Source: Trichobilharzia szidati
Lineage: Eukaryota; Platyhelminthes; Trematoda; Strigeidida; Schistosomatidae
Assembly: GCA_944472155.2 (NCBI GenBank)
Contig: OX235272.1
Coordinates: forward strand, 82,652,020 to 82,716,019
Length of the DNA: 64,000 nt
Direction: 5' to 3'
Below the pieces are notes generated by a model. That model had not been told where the DNA came from and made no database searches. It worked only from the letters and a program-made list of their open reading frames with translations. The translations under genes were made by a program, and so were the position numbers. Positions 23,440 through 35,489 of this stretch are shown here, piece by piece; positions within the stretch are counted from its first letter, which is position 1, and each line of letters begins with the position of its first letter.

Positions 23440-24170
23440 ATTTGTTGCTACTAAAAAGCTGTTAAGTTGGCAGGAGAAGCAGCAAAGGCAGGATTTCAGG
23501 TGAACATAGAGAACACAGGGATGATAATAATACCTAATCAACAACAATAAGCACCAATCACTCTGATTGGGAGAAATTTGGACGAAGTCACTTCTCCCAG
23601 TCACCAAAACAGTATCATTCCAACCATAAGCAGATGGTACGGATGAGGATTTCAAGGCCAGCCAGAATCGAAAAGCAAGACAGAACTCCAGTAATCTGAA
23701 ATCACTGAGGAAATCTACTGTACTTGGAATATAAAGGACAAGATTTGGATTTCCAACACCATTGTTAACCCAAAAGCATCTCCGACAGATGGCGGACTCA
23801 ATTATCAGTTGCCTTTACTAGCTCCTTACTGAAGATCTGTTGACCAGCCAGAAAAGATTTGCAGCAAGGAGCTCTGGGAACGAAATAACAAAGAACCTAC
23901 TGTCGAACAGGTATGCCAAATAAAATGGAGAAGGATTGGGCACATGCTGAGGTGGCAGTTGAGTGACATTACTCAAGAGGCATAACTTTGACTGCAACCT
24001 GAATGGCAAATAGTGGCAACTTATGCTTGATGTGTGGGTTACATGAAGGAGATCATGTAAAGAGGAGGTCAAAAGCTTGTGGGTAGTTGTGGAGCCAACT
24101 ATAAAGGACTGAAGTGAACAGGGTGAAATGGAAATATGCAACTGAAGCCCTATGTTCCACTCGGAACATA
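23440..24170 (+). mobile_element. RTE-1 3' fragment
   Basis: It starts KAVKLAGEAAKAGFQVN, continues through the NQQQ and APITLIGRNLDEVTS block, then ELWERNNKEPTVEQVCQIKW with RRIGHMLRWQLSDIT, and ends in ctgaagccctatgttccactcgg. An internal stretch is deleted and the frames are broken. Confidence 0.8.
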
Positions 24171-24184
24171 TTATTACTATAATT

Positions 24185-24870
24185 AATTCCTTGCGTTCCG
24201 AGTGGAACATTGGGTTTCAACAACACATGTCAACTTTCGTCTATTCTCTGCTGTCCTCTTCAGCCTGCTCCATGATTGCCCATAATCTCTCATCTCCTAC
24301 TCCAAATCACACGATCTCCTCCATGTCACCTTCACACTGATGATCCACTCGTCACTTCCAATTCGGATTCCACTCGAGCAATGGCGTGCATTGGGCATGA
24401 TTTTATGCGACGGCCTCCTCAACGCATGCCCAATCCATCTCCATCTTCTCTTACATATTTTTTGAGCGATCGGCTCTTCGTTGGTTTGTTTGTTGCCAGC
24501 CAGAGTTTGCTGTTGCTAATTCCTTCTGACTGGCCATTTCACCTTCAGTATGGAGTGAGCGAAGGCAGGCATCTGTTGATAAAGGTCTACACTAACCTTT
24601 TGGAAATCCTTTTCGTGACACGTAGTGCAAGTTTCTTACCCATTTAGAAGCACTAGCTAACCTGACATTGGTTTTGAAAATATGAATCTTGTTCTTTATG
24701 CTGACTGAGTTAGTGCAGAAGATTTTCAAATTGGTTTCAGATTGATGAAGATGTATCCTGCCTTTCCAATTCTCTCTGGCTGGTTTTGAAATCTTCATCC
24801 GTTCCGCTTGTAGTTGAAACGCTTGGTGCCTAAGGGAATAACGAAAAGCTGTTAGTAGTAACATAATCAA
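24185..24870 (-). mobile_element. RTE-1 3' fragment, tail to tail with its neighbour
   Basis: The left end is the reverse complement of the RTE-1 3' terminus (gttccgagtggaacattggg). It continues rightwards through the C-terminal block to PAREN and QLEASSL-like residues near 24780. The two copies meet at their 3' ends around 24160-24200. Confidence 0.75.
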
Positions 24871-25239
24871 GACTGTCTACAGTTTTTTTTTCAATATAAC
24901 TAGGAGTAACAGTGACATTATACTACAAATTGTTGCGAATTAAACAAAATGTTTGTACAAACGCAATGTATAGATTACTACCAGAAACGATTACACTCAA
25001 AATCTTATCCGTCTTATCATATTCCAACTTGGATAAACTAACAACAAAATCATCCAGCTGACCAATAAACTATTCAGGTTATAATAGCAGCTGTTAGATG
25101 TCAGCCAGTCTCCTTTTCTAGTCCGTATATCTTTCCTTCAGGTTTTCGACAAGCCCTAAGTAGTCAAGGAAAATAAAGCAGAAGTTCATTTTTAGCCTAG
25201 TAATCATATTGCACACCCGACTAGTAGATTTTGGAGAAA
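24871..25239. other. No gene recognised
   Basis: AT-rich spacer before the PLE-B terminal repeat. Confidence 0.45.
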
Positions 25240-26350
25240 AGAACTGGAAGATCAGAAAAGATATCTTTTCGGTGAATTCATTTTCAAAAGCAGGTGTATA
25301 ATCGCATTTACATACAAGTTTACACAGATACAATTATTGTTTAATTCCACATAATAACAAACTCGATTACAGGTGATAATAATTTACAACTTGAAATGAA
25401 AGTCCAAAGGTGTGAATATAGATTAAAAGGGGCATTTTCCGTGGAGAAAAACACGAAACCAAAGCCAAAAGAAGAAGAATGCACTTCACTGCCAAAGAAA
25501 ACACTATATTTGAATCTGGAATTCACTGGAGACTTAGCTGCAGGTATCCTTAAGAGGAGAATCCCCAGTCCCCTAAAGAACACCTTTCCTGCAGAAACTA
25601 TAAGAGCGATATTATCTAGCCACTCACTGCTTCTAAACAACATGAAGAACAAACTTCCGCGTAGGACCACTCAAATGTATATATGTCAGTTCACCTGCTC
25701 ATGCGGAGCTACATGAATAGGTCGTTCTGTGCGCTTCGTTTCCATATGTGTGATGGAGAAGACACTGGTTCAATCAGAAGCTTCTTAACTGAACACCTCG
25801 TCAACACTACTGACAGCATCTCAAGTGGTTCATTATTCACAGTCATTTACAAAGTAAACTAAATCTATCTAAGACAGTGTGTTTCCAACTTCTTTTTACT
25901 GCGAAAGCCCTCACAGTGTGTGTATCGAAAAGCCGGAAGTATGTGTTCAAAAGAAACTAGTCTAACCTCTACACTTACCATGGATCTAGTTCATTTTGAC
26001 TCTTTAGTTTTCGTCTTTTTTTAAATGTTTTCTCATTTTTTATATTTTCAGTTATAAAAACTATTATTTGGATTTATTTCCGTCCTTATCCCATTCACAA
26101 GTGTATTAGTTAAAAGCCGATTTCTAATTCTGTGTGACCTATATTCACACTGTCGAACTTTCATATCAGGTTGAAAATTATTATCACCTATAATCGTCGC
26201 CTTCGTTAATTATGTGGAGTTAAGTGATAATTGCATCCATGTAATCTGATATATGTAACTGAGATTGTACAGCTGTGCTTTTGAGAATAAAATCGCTGAA
26301 AAGATAGATATCTGTTTGCTGAATTTCTTGTTCTTATCTCTCTAATATCC
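25240..26350 (+). mobile_element. PLE-B fragment flanked by inverted terminal repeats
   Basis: 25400-25715 reads KKTLYLNLEFTGDLAAGILK, then SSHSLLLNNMKNKLPRRTTQ, then MYICQFTCSCGAT, leading into the GIY-YIG domain. The tail at 26150-26350 (tgattgtacagctgtg-like, ttattatcacct) recurs inverted at 25240-25395 (gatatcttttcggtgaattc, aggtgataataattt). The piece is therefore bounded by opposite-facing terminal repeats. Confidence 0.75.
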
Positions 26351-27099
26351 CGACAGTGGATTTAGACCAAAACTTTAGAGCGAACAGTTATGTTGAATAC
26401 CGTCCAGTAATCGATTAGTGTATACTTTCATAAGTTTTATTTTAAAAAAGAGTTTTCAACTTATGCAGCTAAAGTAAGCATACAAAATAGAAACCTGTCC
26501 GACAAGTGTATCACATATAAATCTTCATTACGTCAACGTTTCAAGTACATGTCTTATCCTCTTACAAAAGGGAAACGAACACAATAGTTTACTGTTCGTT
26601 ACAGTTAACGTATGCTCAGCTCGCTGTGTTGAAAAAAAACGAAATTTAACGTGTTATCTGTGGATAATGTTTCCATCCACTAACCTACTGCTTATAATGA
26701 TGCCATCAATATCAATATTAACAATGATAATAATAATAGTGGGTTTATTCCTCATAACATTTTCAAACGCGATACACATTATCGTGTACAATGTGATATA
26801 GGTATAAGCACATCTGCCTCTTGTAAAACCATTTTCAAACAAAACAACAAAATGATGATTGTTGTTAATTTTATCATAATAATATTGATGATGATGATGA
26901 TAATGATAAAATTTTGAACGGACAGAAAATAAACAAATTAACAAGACAAGGTGTCACCATTTTATCCCATCACTATACATGAATTGTATTAACATTTCAA
27001 GCTTTACAATATATAAAATATGGATTCATTAGAGAGAAAAAATGGAATGCATAGCATATTGCTTCGAATCAGTTAAAAGCCAAGTTCCAGTAAAACAGT
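26351..27099. other. No gene recognised
   Basis: AT-rich DNA with ATG/ATT-type trinucleotide runs near 26700-26750 and 26880-26910; no gene. Confidence 0.5.
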
Positions 27100-27250
27100 T
27101 AGGAGATAATACTAAAGGATTTCGACAAGCCAATCAGATATTAGTAGCAAACAGAAGGTCCTGGGTTCGAACCTTGGTGGGGTGCGTACCACTGAAGAGT
27201 CCCAAACTAGGACGAAACAATTGCCCAGTAACCTCAGTTTTGCAAGAGTA
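27100..27250 (+). repeat. HHR-SINE A copy, 5'-truncated
   Basis: B box GGTTCGAACC at 27165-27174, then the hammerhead core (separate entry) and the start of the tail. It runs directly into a GC-rich segment. Confidence 0.75.
27192..27218 (+). ncRNA. Hammerhead ribozyme core in HHR-SINE A
   Basis: CTGAAGA (27192-27198) fits CUGANGA. Stem II is GTCC (27199-27202) and GGAC (27210-27213) with a 7-base loop CAAACTA. GAAAC is at 27214-27218. The stem and loop closely resemble the S. mansoni Smalpha ribozyme. Helix III can form from CAGC/GCTG-type segments in better-preserved relatives, but cleavage-site context is uncertain here. Confidence 0.7.
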
Positions 27251-28130
27251 ACTATGGCTCTCGTTCTAAAGACAAGAGTCTTAAGTCATTGGTTGCGCTG
27301 ACAGGTACCTCCACATGGTTCCCGCTGTGTGGAGTGGTTTTCCGGCCACCCTAGCTAAATCCTGTCAGGATGAGAGCGAACTATTTCTTGCACTTGGGAA
27401 TGCCTAACACGGCTTGTTCTGGTTGTTATCCTCTTTGGTGCTAAGGCGTCTTAGGGGATACTGTGGCATTGACTGCAAACGATAGCCTGGTCATGGAAAT
27501 TGAGCGGGAAGGATGTTGTGGAGAGTTCCGTATCCCTATAACAACGGGGCAGCTTGATTCGAGCCTTCGGACGACCTGCGAGGGTATCATTTCCAAGATT
27601 AGTTTCGGACATCTGGTGTTTCGGGATGTGGAATGGATTCATGGGTCGAGATGAGGTGAGTGGGGCCATTGACTGTGAAAGTAAATATCTCATTCATTCT
27701 TGTCTTGGTCAGCGGTGAGAGAATTGTCGGCACTTTAGATACCCTTGCCGGCCTTATGTCGATTTAAGGAAATGTCCCTAATCCGAGGACGGTGGTTGTA
27801 TGCTACCTGCTGGGTGGAAGTGCAGTTATGTGACCAGGCCGTGTGAGTTGCCATGACCCGCTGGGGTGGGCCAGTATGTACCATCTGAGAAGCAGTCACG
27901 GTTTGGTTGAGACCGGACAGTGGGGGTGGGAAAACACCTACCGCTGCAGGAGCGTTAATGGAGTGCCTGGCATGGGGTGCTCATTTTCATGCTGCAACGT
28001 CGCTGAGGTGTTGTCTACTCAGCAGGGATACTGACTTTGGGGAAAATGGGTTTGTGGGAATTATAGTACCACCCTCTCTGGAGACCTTGTTGAAAATACG
28101 ACGTAAAACGCTCAAGTAAACGAGTTCAGA
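27251..28130. other. GC-rich island of unknown origin
   Basis: About 880 bp visibly richer in G and C than everything around it. It has several 60-80 codon frames (27463-27654 and 27843-28034 on plus, 27451-27693 on minus) but no domain I recognise. It could be the 5' region of a retrotransposon or a transferred or repeat-derived block. There is no second copy in this window. Confidence 0.5.
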
Positions 28131-28334
28131 ATAGCAACAATATGTTTCTGACACTCGAAAAAGCAATCGAAGAACAGAACTGTGAAAAGAACGTTAAAAA
28201 CACTGTGCAGAATGTGGTGATATTCGACCAATTTGCAAAAGATGTGCATTAGAGATATGGTATACCAAAATTATGTACCCACAATCAGTTTATCCCAATA
28301 AACATTCTCTTGAGCCTCATCGGTCTTTTCTTCC

Positions 28335-28500
28335 TAACAGCAGTAGTGAATGAACCTCCTTTTGTTAACACGCAGATCTCCAGTTGTTCTATGCGAATTG
28401 TAATGGCTTCTTCTGTTTGGAGTGTTTGGTATCTACATACCTTTAGTAATTTGTTCGGTACCCAGTAAATCCCAAAGACCCGTTTAGACGAGGTGATGCA
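28335..28500 (-). mobile_element. PLE-B C-terminal remnant
   Basis: Minus-strand frames read FGIYWVPNKLLKVCRYQTLQ, then EEAITIRIEQLEICVL. This matches the SIIYRVPNKLPK...EAIAIYLR block of PLE-B at 17.8 kb. Confidence 0.65.
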
Positions 28501-28999
28501 TCATAAACATGTCAAATAAAAAATTTGCTTAATTACGAAAAAACTCATTACATGTACGATGCATGAGAAAAAATACCAAAGTAATGGTGTGATGATATGA
28601 TTGCACCTATATTCAATTATCTAGGTAAGGGGAAAATAAGTAATCTCTTTCTGTGAACAGAAGTCCAGATGAAAGCATTTCAACGACCAGGAGATTGCTC
28701 ACTCATATTTGGGTGACATCCAATACCGTCTGTCATAATTAAAGTCAGACAACCGGTTTTTCTGCTAAGTGAAAGCTGTTCTATCACATAAAAGATCATA
28801 CAAGAAATTATGCCAAAATTTTATTGTAGGCATGCGATAGGTAAATACACCATGGAATAATTTGCTAGGCTTCTCATATCTTCAAAAAATCGTTCTCAGT
28901 AGTCATTACAGTACAGATAGCCTTGTATCAAATTCCTTTGTGAAAAAAAGGGTTACATCTGACACCCTTGTGAGTCACTAACCTTATGAGTTACTTTTT
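28501..28999. other. No gene recognised
   Basis: AT-rich spacer. Confidence 0.5.
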
Positions 29000-29200
29000 C
29001 AGATTATAAGATTTGTGGGTATTTTGGATTAACTTTAGTTGTTAAATATTCGTCGGGAAACAACATCAGTTAGGGGATAATTGGTCTCGTAACTTGAAGG
29101 TTACAGATTTAATCCGTGGGGGTGCGGTCATGGGGTACTTAAGGGTCCCCACAGAGAAAGAAGCTGCTGTCCAATTCTTCTTGATTTTCAATGATCCCTA
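29000..29200 (+). repeat. HHR-SINE A subfamily copy
   Basis: Starts ttcagattataagatttgtggg, as at 61.59 kb, passes a tRNA-like head (taattggtctcgtaacttgaagg) and ends gctgctgtccaattcttc. The ribozyme boxes are destroyed. Confidence 0.5.
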
Positions 29201-29284
29201 GAAGTGACTTTTGCTTGTGACGAAAATCTATGAATTAGAGTTACTTACTGATTAAGAAATAGGAGTGCTTCTGAAAAACTCTAA

Positions 29285-30030
29285 TGAAAGATAGATGTCT
29301 GACCTCCTTCATCAATAAACATCTGAAGAGAAAGACCTGTAATTCTAGATATGCCGAGGAAACAACTAATTGTATATGTGAAATTCCAGGGAGAAACGAT
29401 TACTGAAGTCCTCCAAAGCCATCTATCAACAGCATTATGTAGAAAATTCTTTGCTGCATATCTAAGCTTCACCTTCTCTGCATATGCTCTAGTTTACCAA
29501 GATGTCAAAGACAAAGTTCTACCTCCTGTTGGCAATTTCAGTGTGCATTTACCAGTTCGTCCACTTTTGCGGAACTAAGTACATAAACCGTACCAGTAGG
29601 ATATTGTCTATACGTATCCATGAACACTTACCAGTATGATCGTCAAAAGGAGAACGCAGAACAGTCAACAGTTCCATTCTGGAGCATATTATTACTTCTG
29701 GCCATATAGCATCAGTAGAGATCTATTTCAAAGTCATATACAAAGTACAAACATGTCGTTAGAAAGGATTTCACCTACATCTTCTTCATGCAGCTGAAGT
29801 CTTAGCACTCCTTAAGGCGAAATCTTAAACTTTGTGTTCAGAAAAGTTTCATCCAGTCTGTTCTATTACCATGGCCTTAGTACACTTTTGCTTCTTCCAT
29901 GTTTGTTTTACCGAATGACTGTATAATAAGTCCTATTTTGTCCACTTTATATTTTTCACAACTCATCTTCAGTCTTTTGTTCTCTTGTTCCACATCAACT
30001 ATTTTTAAACGATTATTCATCAGTCAATCA
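29285..30030 (+). mobile_element. PLE-B fragment (GIY-YIG end)
   Basis: 29351-29578 reads KQLIVYVKFQGETITEVLQS, then LSTALCRKFFAAYLSFTFSA. This is the block before the GIY-YIG domain. Downstream frames resemble NRTSRILSIRIHEHLP and SILEHIITSGH. The coding part is followed by the typical PLE-B tail. It is full of stops. Confidence 0.65.
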
Positions 30031-30477
30031 ATTAGTTGTCAACCCTCCTGATTACGTAAGACTCTTCCTAATTTATCAAACGTAGTTATTACCCATCCAC
30101 TTCGATTTGCCTTATTACTAGCTGGCAATAACCTCTGACCTTTTAATGTCAATCTATATTGCATGTAAACCCCCTAAACAACTGTACATATTTGCAGTGT
30201 GTTCTCAGTTACTTATTGCCTGTAAAAAAGTGAATATATGTCAAACTCTGATCTTCTTCTTATACTTGATAATTAAAGATGTTATACACCACGGCTAGTA
30301 CACATTCACGTGTAAATTATTGTTTCCAATCTAAGGTGTTTATTTGTGATAAAAGATACTCTTAATATAGTAGGTACACGATTGGTTCAAAGATCAACTT
30401 TTTTGTTAAGATGATAGTTAACAGTTTGAGAAAACAGTCTAAAACTTTGGAATATTCCCAGTCTATACCATACAGCT
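30031..30477. other. No gene recognised
   Basis: AT-rich spacer. Confidence 0.45.
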
Positions 30478-30695
30478 GTGCATCCATGGCACAGTGGTAG
30501 AGTGCTCGGTAACCACACAGGTAGTTCAGGGTTGGAGTCTCAGCCGACGCAATCCTTTGCCTCCATAAGCCAGTATTACGACTGGTAAAGAAGGAAGGTT
30601 CGGTATGAGGCCAACAACCCCATCCCGTTAAAATAAACACTACTGCTATCGAAACTTTAAGCCTGTAGCCCACTGGGAAGGTGAAGGAATATTTA
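30478..30695 (+). repeat. SINE-1 copy
   Basis: tRNA-like head (TGGCACAGTGGTAGAGTGCTC), the gccgacgcaatcctttgcct junction, body, and a tail ending in gaaggaatattt. Confidence 0.8.
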
Positions 30696-31214
30696 AAAAA
30701 TATCATACAACAAAATAGTTGGTGAAAACGTATTCACTTATGTCTAGCAGTACATGCTTGGATCAGAGGCAAATCAGTGTCAAAAAGTCTTTCATCTCAT
30801 TAACGTATAGCTGGATTCCAGGAGAACTATGACACTCTGAGATTTGAGACCACCTTATACGCCTCGACAATTCTCGCTGTGATTCCTGGCGTGCTTACAA
30901 GACTACTTTAACAACGACATTATCATGATATTTATTTTTTTTCTCACAAGTTTCTAAATGTATTACATGAACCTTAATGCAATAAAAAAGTTCCCTAAGG
31001 AACTCATAAATTATTGTTTTAGGAGACTAACGCTTTTCTTCCAAACCTAGACTCTCAGTTAATAGTCTTAATTGTGACTACGAATTACTAAGTTGAAATA
31101 TATTCATATTTCGTTCTACACCACTTGGTTAATACTTTAATATTTCGTCCCATACTGCAAACTCAGATTGACAGAAGAAATTATTAACAAAGAATTTTAG
31201 GAATGAACCAGTCA
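30696..31214. other. No gene recognised
   Basis: AT-rich spacer. Confidence 0.5.
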
Positions 31215-31700
31215 ATAACCTACTGCTCAATTAATATGACGAAGAAAATGGAGATGGATTGGACACACGCTGAGAAGACCATTGTGTGATATCGCATGTC
31301 AAGCCCGAGAGTGGAACCCAAATAGGAAATGACGAGTTGAACATCTGTGAAAGACACAGAGGAAGGGATATGAGGAAGATGTGGTAGTCTATGGATAATC
31401 GTGGAACCAGCTTAATAATAATAATAATTTTCTGTATTCCAAAAACAGTACTAATGATACAGCAAGGAATTTTTGAGCATTCAGTACAATATTGCATCTA
31501 ATTTACTCAAAAACGACAACAACAAAAAATAAATAAACGAAATAATCGTTACATAATAATGATAACAAAACGTTTTTATAGTAGCTATGTAGCAATTACA
31601 GTATACGATAAGGAGAAAAATACGCACTAAAACAATGGGAATATGCTGTTGAATCACTATGCCCCACTGGGGACCCAAGGGAGCAATAATAATGTAATAA
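31215..31700 (+). mobile_element. RTE-1 3' end split by an insertion
   Basis: 31225-31415 is the KKMEMDWTHAEKTIV-type C-terminal region. The family's terminal segment (ggaatatgctgttgaatc, ccccactggggacccaaggg, AATAATAATG tail) follows only at 31635. The 31417-31632 stretch between them is foreign, starting with an AAT run. Confidence 0.65.
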
Positions 31701-32179
31701 TGATATAGAATGGATTAGCATTCTCTTGAAAATTATAAAACTAATCGAATCAGAAAATAATCCCTATCTACTATGCTATATTTCACTAGTATCAGTATAT
31801 TTATGTATCAGGCTCTACGTTCTTAAAGCTGGCGAATCCTAAGAAGTGACAAGTCAGTTTTTGATGATCATTTCAGACGCTAGCCACACCTAGTGTATTC
31901 ACAGCCCCATGTAATAAATGCATGAATTTCGGTGAAATTTTAATTGATAATCCATACTACTTTTAGGTAGTATGAATTATTTTTAGTCTTTCATCCGAAA
32001 TGATCTTATGTACAAGTGGCAAAACAAACTTCTTATTTATCACTTTCATCTTTGTTTCTGTTATTGATTTCTTGAGGAAGACCACTTTGAAGTCGTTGTT
32101 TAACGTTTCACCTTTCGTTCTCTGTATCTGACTATTACTTAATATTGATATAAGTATAAAACTTGGGCACTGTTGTAGA
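31701..32179. other. No gene recognised
   Basis: AT-rich spacer. Confidence 0.5.
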
Positions 32180-33418
32180 GTATAACTCCATTATGGATAA
32201 AATTTTATTTTTCAAAACCACACGGTGTTATACGGTAATATTAACTGATGACCACCTTTCGAGCACAATTTATTACTGCTCATAATCATATCAAGGCACC
32301 ACTCACAGCACCTTCTTGCTTCATTTATATACATGAGTAAATACTGATTAGACATTTCAATAAAATCAATACAAGATAAAACACATTCAGAAATAATATT
32401 AGTGTTATCCATCAAACACAGTCAGATGGGAAATAAGATGTTTCTTTACAGTAAAAATAAGTAACTTGTAAGAGTGTTATAATGTGAGTTGAATACATTT
32501 TAATATTATTTATTATCCTCCTCTGATTTGACTGACTGGTGGTAATAATATCTTCCATATCTCTGGTATTTGCGTTGAGTCATTTCTGTTGCATACCTTG
32601 GCTGTGGACTTGATGGACGTCTGAGGCCCTACATGGGATCTTCAACAAATCAGGAATCAGGGTGGCATTCAAATCTACAAACTCACTCAGGCAGGGACAA
32701 GCTCTGTAGGCTAAAGGACCCGGTAGAACCAATTAAACAAAATACTCTGCAATGACTGGGAGTTACGTCAACAGCATAGGTCAAACTAGTAGATCAGAAA
32801 ACAAGAATTTAGCTAAGATTAGGATGATTGATCCCACGAAGATAAGTAATTTAGAAGGAAGCTCAGTAATCATACTACATGTATGAACACACAACCACAC
32901 AATAGGATGGGAGAGGGTTAAAATTCTAAGAAGTAGTATAGGTAGGTGGCAATAGAGAGAGATCGATTACTGAATCCAGGTTCATCGAGTCTAGACCCAA
33001 CACATGCAACAGAAATGACTCAACGCAAATACCAGAGATATGGAAGATATTATTACCACCAGTCAGTCAAATCAGAGGAGGATAATAAATAATATTAAAA
33101 TGTATTCAACTCACATTATAACACTCTTACAAGTTACTTATTTTTACTGTAAAGAAACATCTTATTTCCCATCTGACTGTGTTTGATGGATAACACTAAT
33201 ATTATTTCTGAATGTGTTTTATCTTGTATTGATTTTATTGAAATGTCTAATCAGTATTTACTCATGTATATAAATGAAGCAAGAAGGTGCTGTGAGTGGT
33301 GCCTTGATATGATTATGAGCAGTAATAAATTGTGCTCGAAAGGTGGTCATCAGTTAATATTACTTTGCAGCACTGTATGATTTTATCAAAATAAAATCTT
33401 ATCCATAATGGAGTTATT
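32180..33418. mobile_element. PLE-A palindromic copy
   Basis: Left arm 32184-32610 is a near-exact reverse complement of right arm 33000-33416. Each arm holds the terminal repeat and the end of the C-terminal coding block. The unique centre (32620-33000) reads GQTSRSENKNLAKIRMIDPT, then KISNLEGSS, then HNHTIGWERVKILRSSIGRW on the plus strand, the end of the GIY-YIG region. The arms carry the motif GAGCA, 11-base loop, TGCTC, GAAA. Confidence 0.8.
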
Positions 33419-33844
33419 ATATAATATGTTTTTACCTTTAGTTAGAAGTTTTAAGGTTACTCGTTTCTCATTTTTTTGAAGAGGATAATTCAGGTTTAAA
33501 ACTAGAGATATCATAAAAGGGAAAACATCATCTTCATGTAACTTTCTTCTACTTTTGGTTGGATAATTTTTGCTGCCTTACTTCAGCTTTTTAAGTCACT
33601 AACATCAAATGATAAGGATATACTGTTATGGCATGAGATAGAGGACTGGGAGCAAAGCATTGTTTGAGAGTGAATAAAACTTCGATAAGTTGTTTCTAGT
33701 CCCATCTGATAGGATACATGAAGAGAGTTGTGTATAGACAGGATGCTGAGAGTCCTATAAGATAATATTCGTAAATTTCTTGCACAAATTCAAATATCTA
33801 TCTGCAATAGTATTAACAAGTTGGTTTAGTGACACCCAACTCAC
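33419..33844. other. No gene recognised
   Basis: AT-rich spacer. Confidence 0.45.
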
Positions 33845-34280
33845 CCCAACAACAGTTTTTATAGCCTTTGCAAAGTAACAAAGTCTTCCTTAAGCAGACA
33901 AGGAAAGATTAATCGGGAGGAGCAATAAAGAAGAATAGGTGGAATACAAGATTTTTTTAACTTCCTTCCGTAGAATGTTAGACGAAATGTCTTTCTAGAA
34001 GCTGACACGATGTGGGAAGATAAACAAAGATCACAGAAAATACATAATCCAAGATATTCAACATTCGACCTAGTTTTGGCTTCAATACCTTCTACAATAC
34101 AAATATCATGACAGCGAACTAATTTATGTAAATCACACTTGTGGTCGAAAGTGGAGTTAACAATATGACATTTGAAAGGATTTAGTTTAAGACCATTTGA
34201 TAATGACCACTGATTAATTTCTGATAGAAATGCATTCACTTCAAAACAATCTAACTGAGAAGTAAACAGCATGGGAAAGG
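33845..34280 (-). mobile_element. CR1-type retrotransposon, RT C-terminal part
   Basis: The minus frame 33859-34272 reads FLSEINQWSLSNGLKLNPFK, then SNVEYLGLCIFCDLCLSSHI, then PPILLYCSSRLIFPCLLKED. These are the last RT blocks and thumb of a CR1/SR1-like element. The same end (VFPGLLKKDYILLRR) is found in the copy at 49.5 kb. It is a fairly long open frame for this window. Confidence 0.85.
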
Positions 34281-34284
34281 TTAG

Positions 34285-35480
34285 ATCATTAACTCAACGT
34301 ATTCCTGTTTTCCCCCTCCCACGCACAGTCTGACGTATAGTCCAGTCCACTACAATTACGAATATCATCGGTGATAGCAGGCACTAACCTTGTCTTACTC
34401 CTATGTTTGCTTCAAACATGTCACTGGGTTTTCCACTGTGGATCACCTGACACGGGGCATTGTCATATGGGTGTTGAATGAAGATGATAGATATTTGGTG
34501 TTCGGTATTAGTGCTAAGGCAGTTTCCAAACAACTTTCATTTATAGATTATTTCCTGTTAGATCCCGCTGATTTTATATTATCATCACCAACAGTCGAAA
34601 TTTACAAGTGTTTATAACCTTCCCATGAAGCAAAAAAGACCCATATAAGGTACTAACTTAAGATTGGTGTTGAATATCTGAAGCTTGTTCTTGATGCTGA
34701 CTTCAGAAGATTTCTGAACTGATTTCATAGTGATGCAGGTGCATCTTGCCATCCCAATCCTGACTGACTTTTACACCCTTATCAATGCTGTCGCGTGTAG
34801 TTGAAATGATGGTGCCTAGATAAGTGTAGGAAGTGACTTTTTTGAAACTTATTCCGTTGATAGTGGTTGGTGCTTGTTATTGTTGGTTGGTTAGTTCCAC
34901 CACCTCCGTTTTCTACATGTTTTCTCGGAGTGCCACCTCTGTTGCCTCCTCTATCAATTTGTTGGGTTTTCGAGTTTAGAAGACAGTAGAAATGAACCAA
35001 CTGCAAACTCCAGATCTTACTGTTTCTTCCTATTGGTCCGAAGTATTCCGCTCTTATCGCTCCCCCACACAGTCTTCCACGTAATCCAATCCACTGAAAT
35101 CAGAAATATCCAGAGTGGTTGGAGACAGTCTCGTCTAACTCTTGTCGGTACTTCAAACGCTTCGCCAAATTTTCCTTTCTGGATCGCTTGACATCTGACA
35201 CTGTCATATAGCTGTTGAATGAGGTTGATAGATATTTAGTGTGAGTCTTAGAGTTGAAGCAGTTTCCAAATTACTTGACAGTCAACACTATCGAAGGCCT
35301 TTACGGAAGTCGATAAAGCTGAGGTGGAGACTTGACTTTCATTCCTTTATGTGTTCTATGACAATGCATAGAGTTGCTATTTGATGAGCACATGATTTGC
35401 CAACTTCTGCATGCAGTGCATCTTTTATTTCCTCCAGGATGAAGCGACTTCATATTCTGTTTGGTGTAGAGAAAAGCATA
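34285..35480 (-). mobile_element. RTE-1, two partial copies in series
   Basis: 34290-34500 and 35040-35240 contain the same RT block (gatcacctgacac...gcattgtcatat), so at least two minus-strand fragments lie end to end. 34680-34990 is the TSFTYLG/linker region of the right-hand copy. Frames are broken. Confidence 0.75.
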
Positions 35481-35489
35481 TATATATAT

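Noticed and set aside
26654..26944. 96-codon minus frame with His/Tyr run
   Set aside because: Arises from ATG/ATT trinucleotide repeats.
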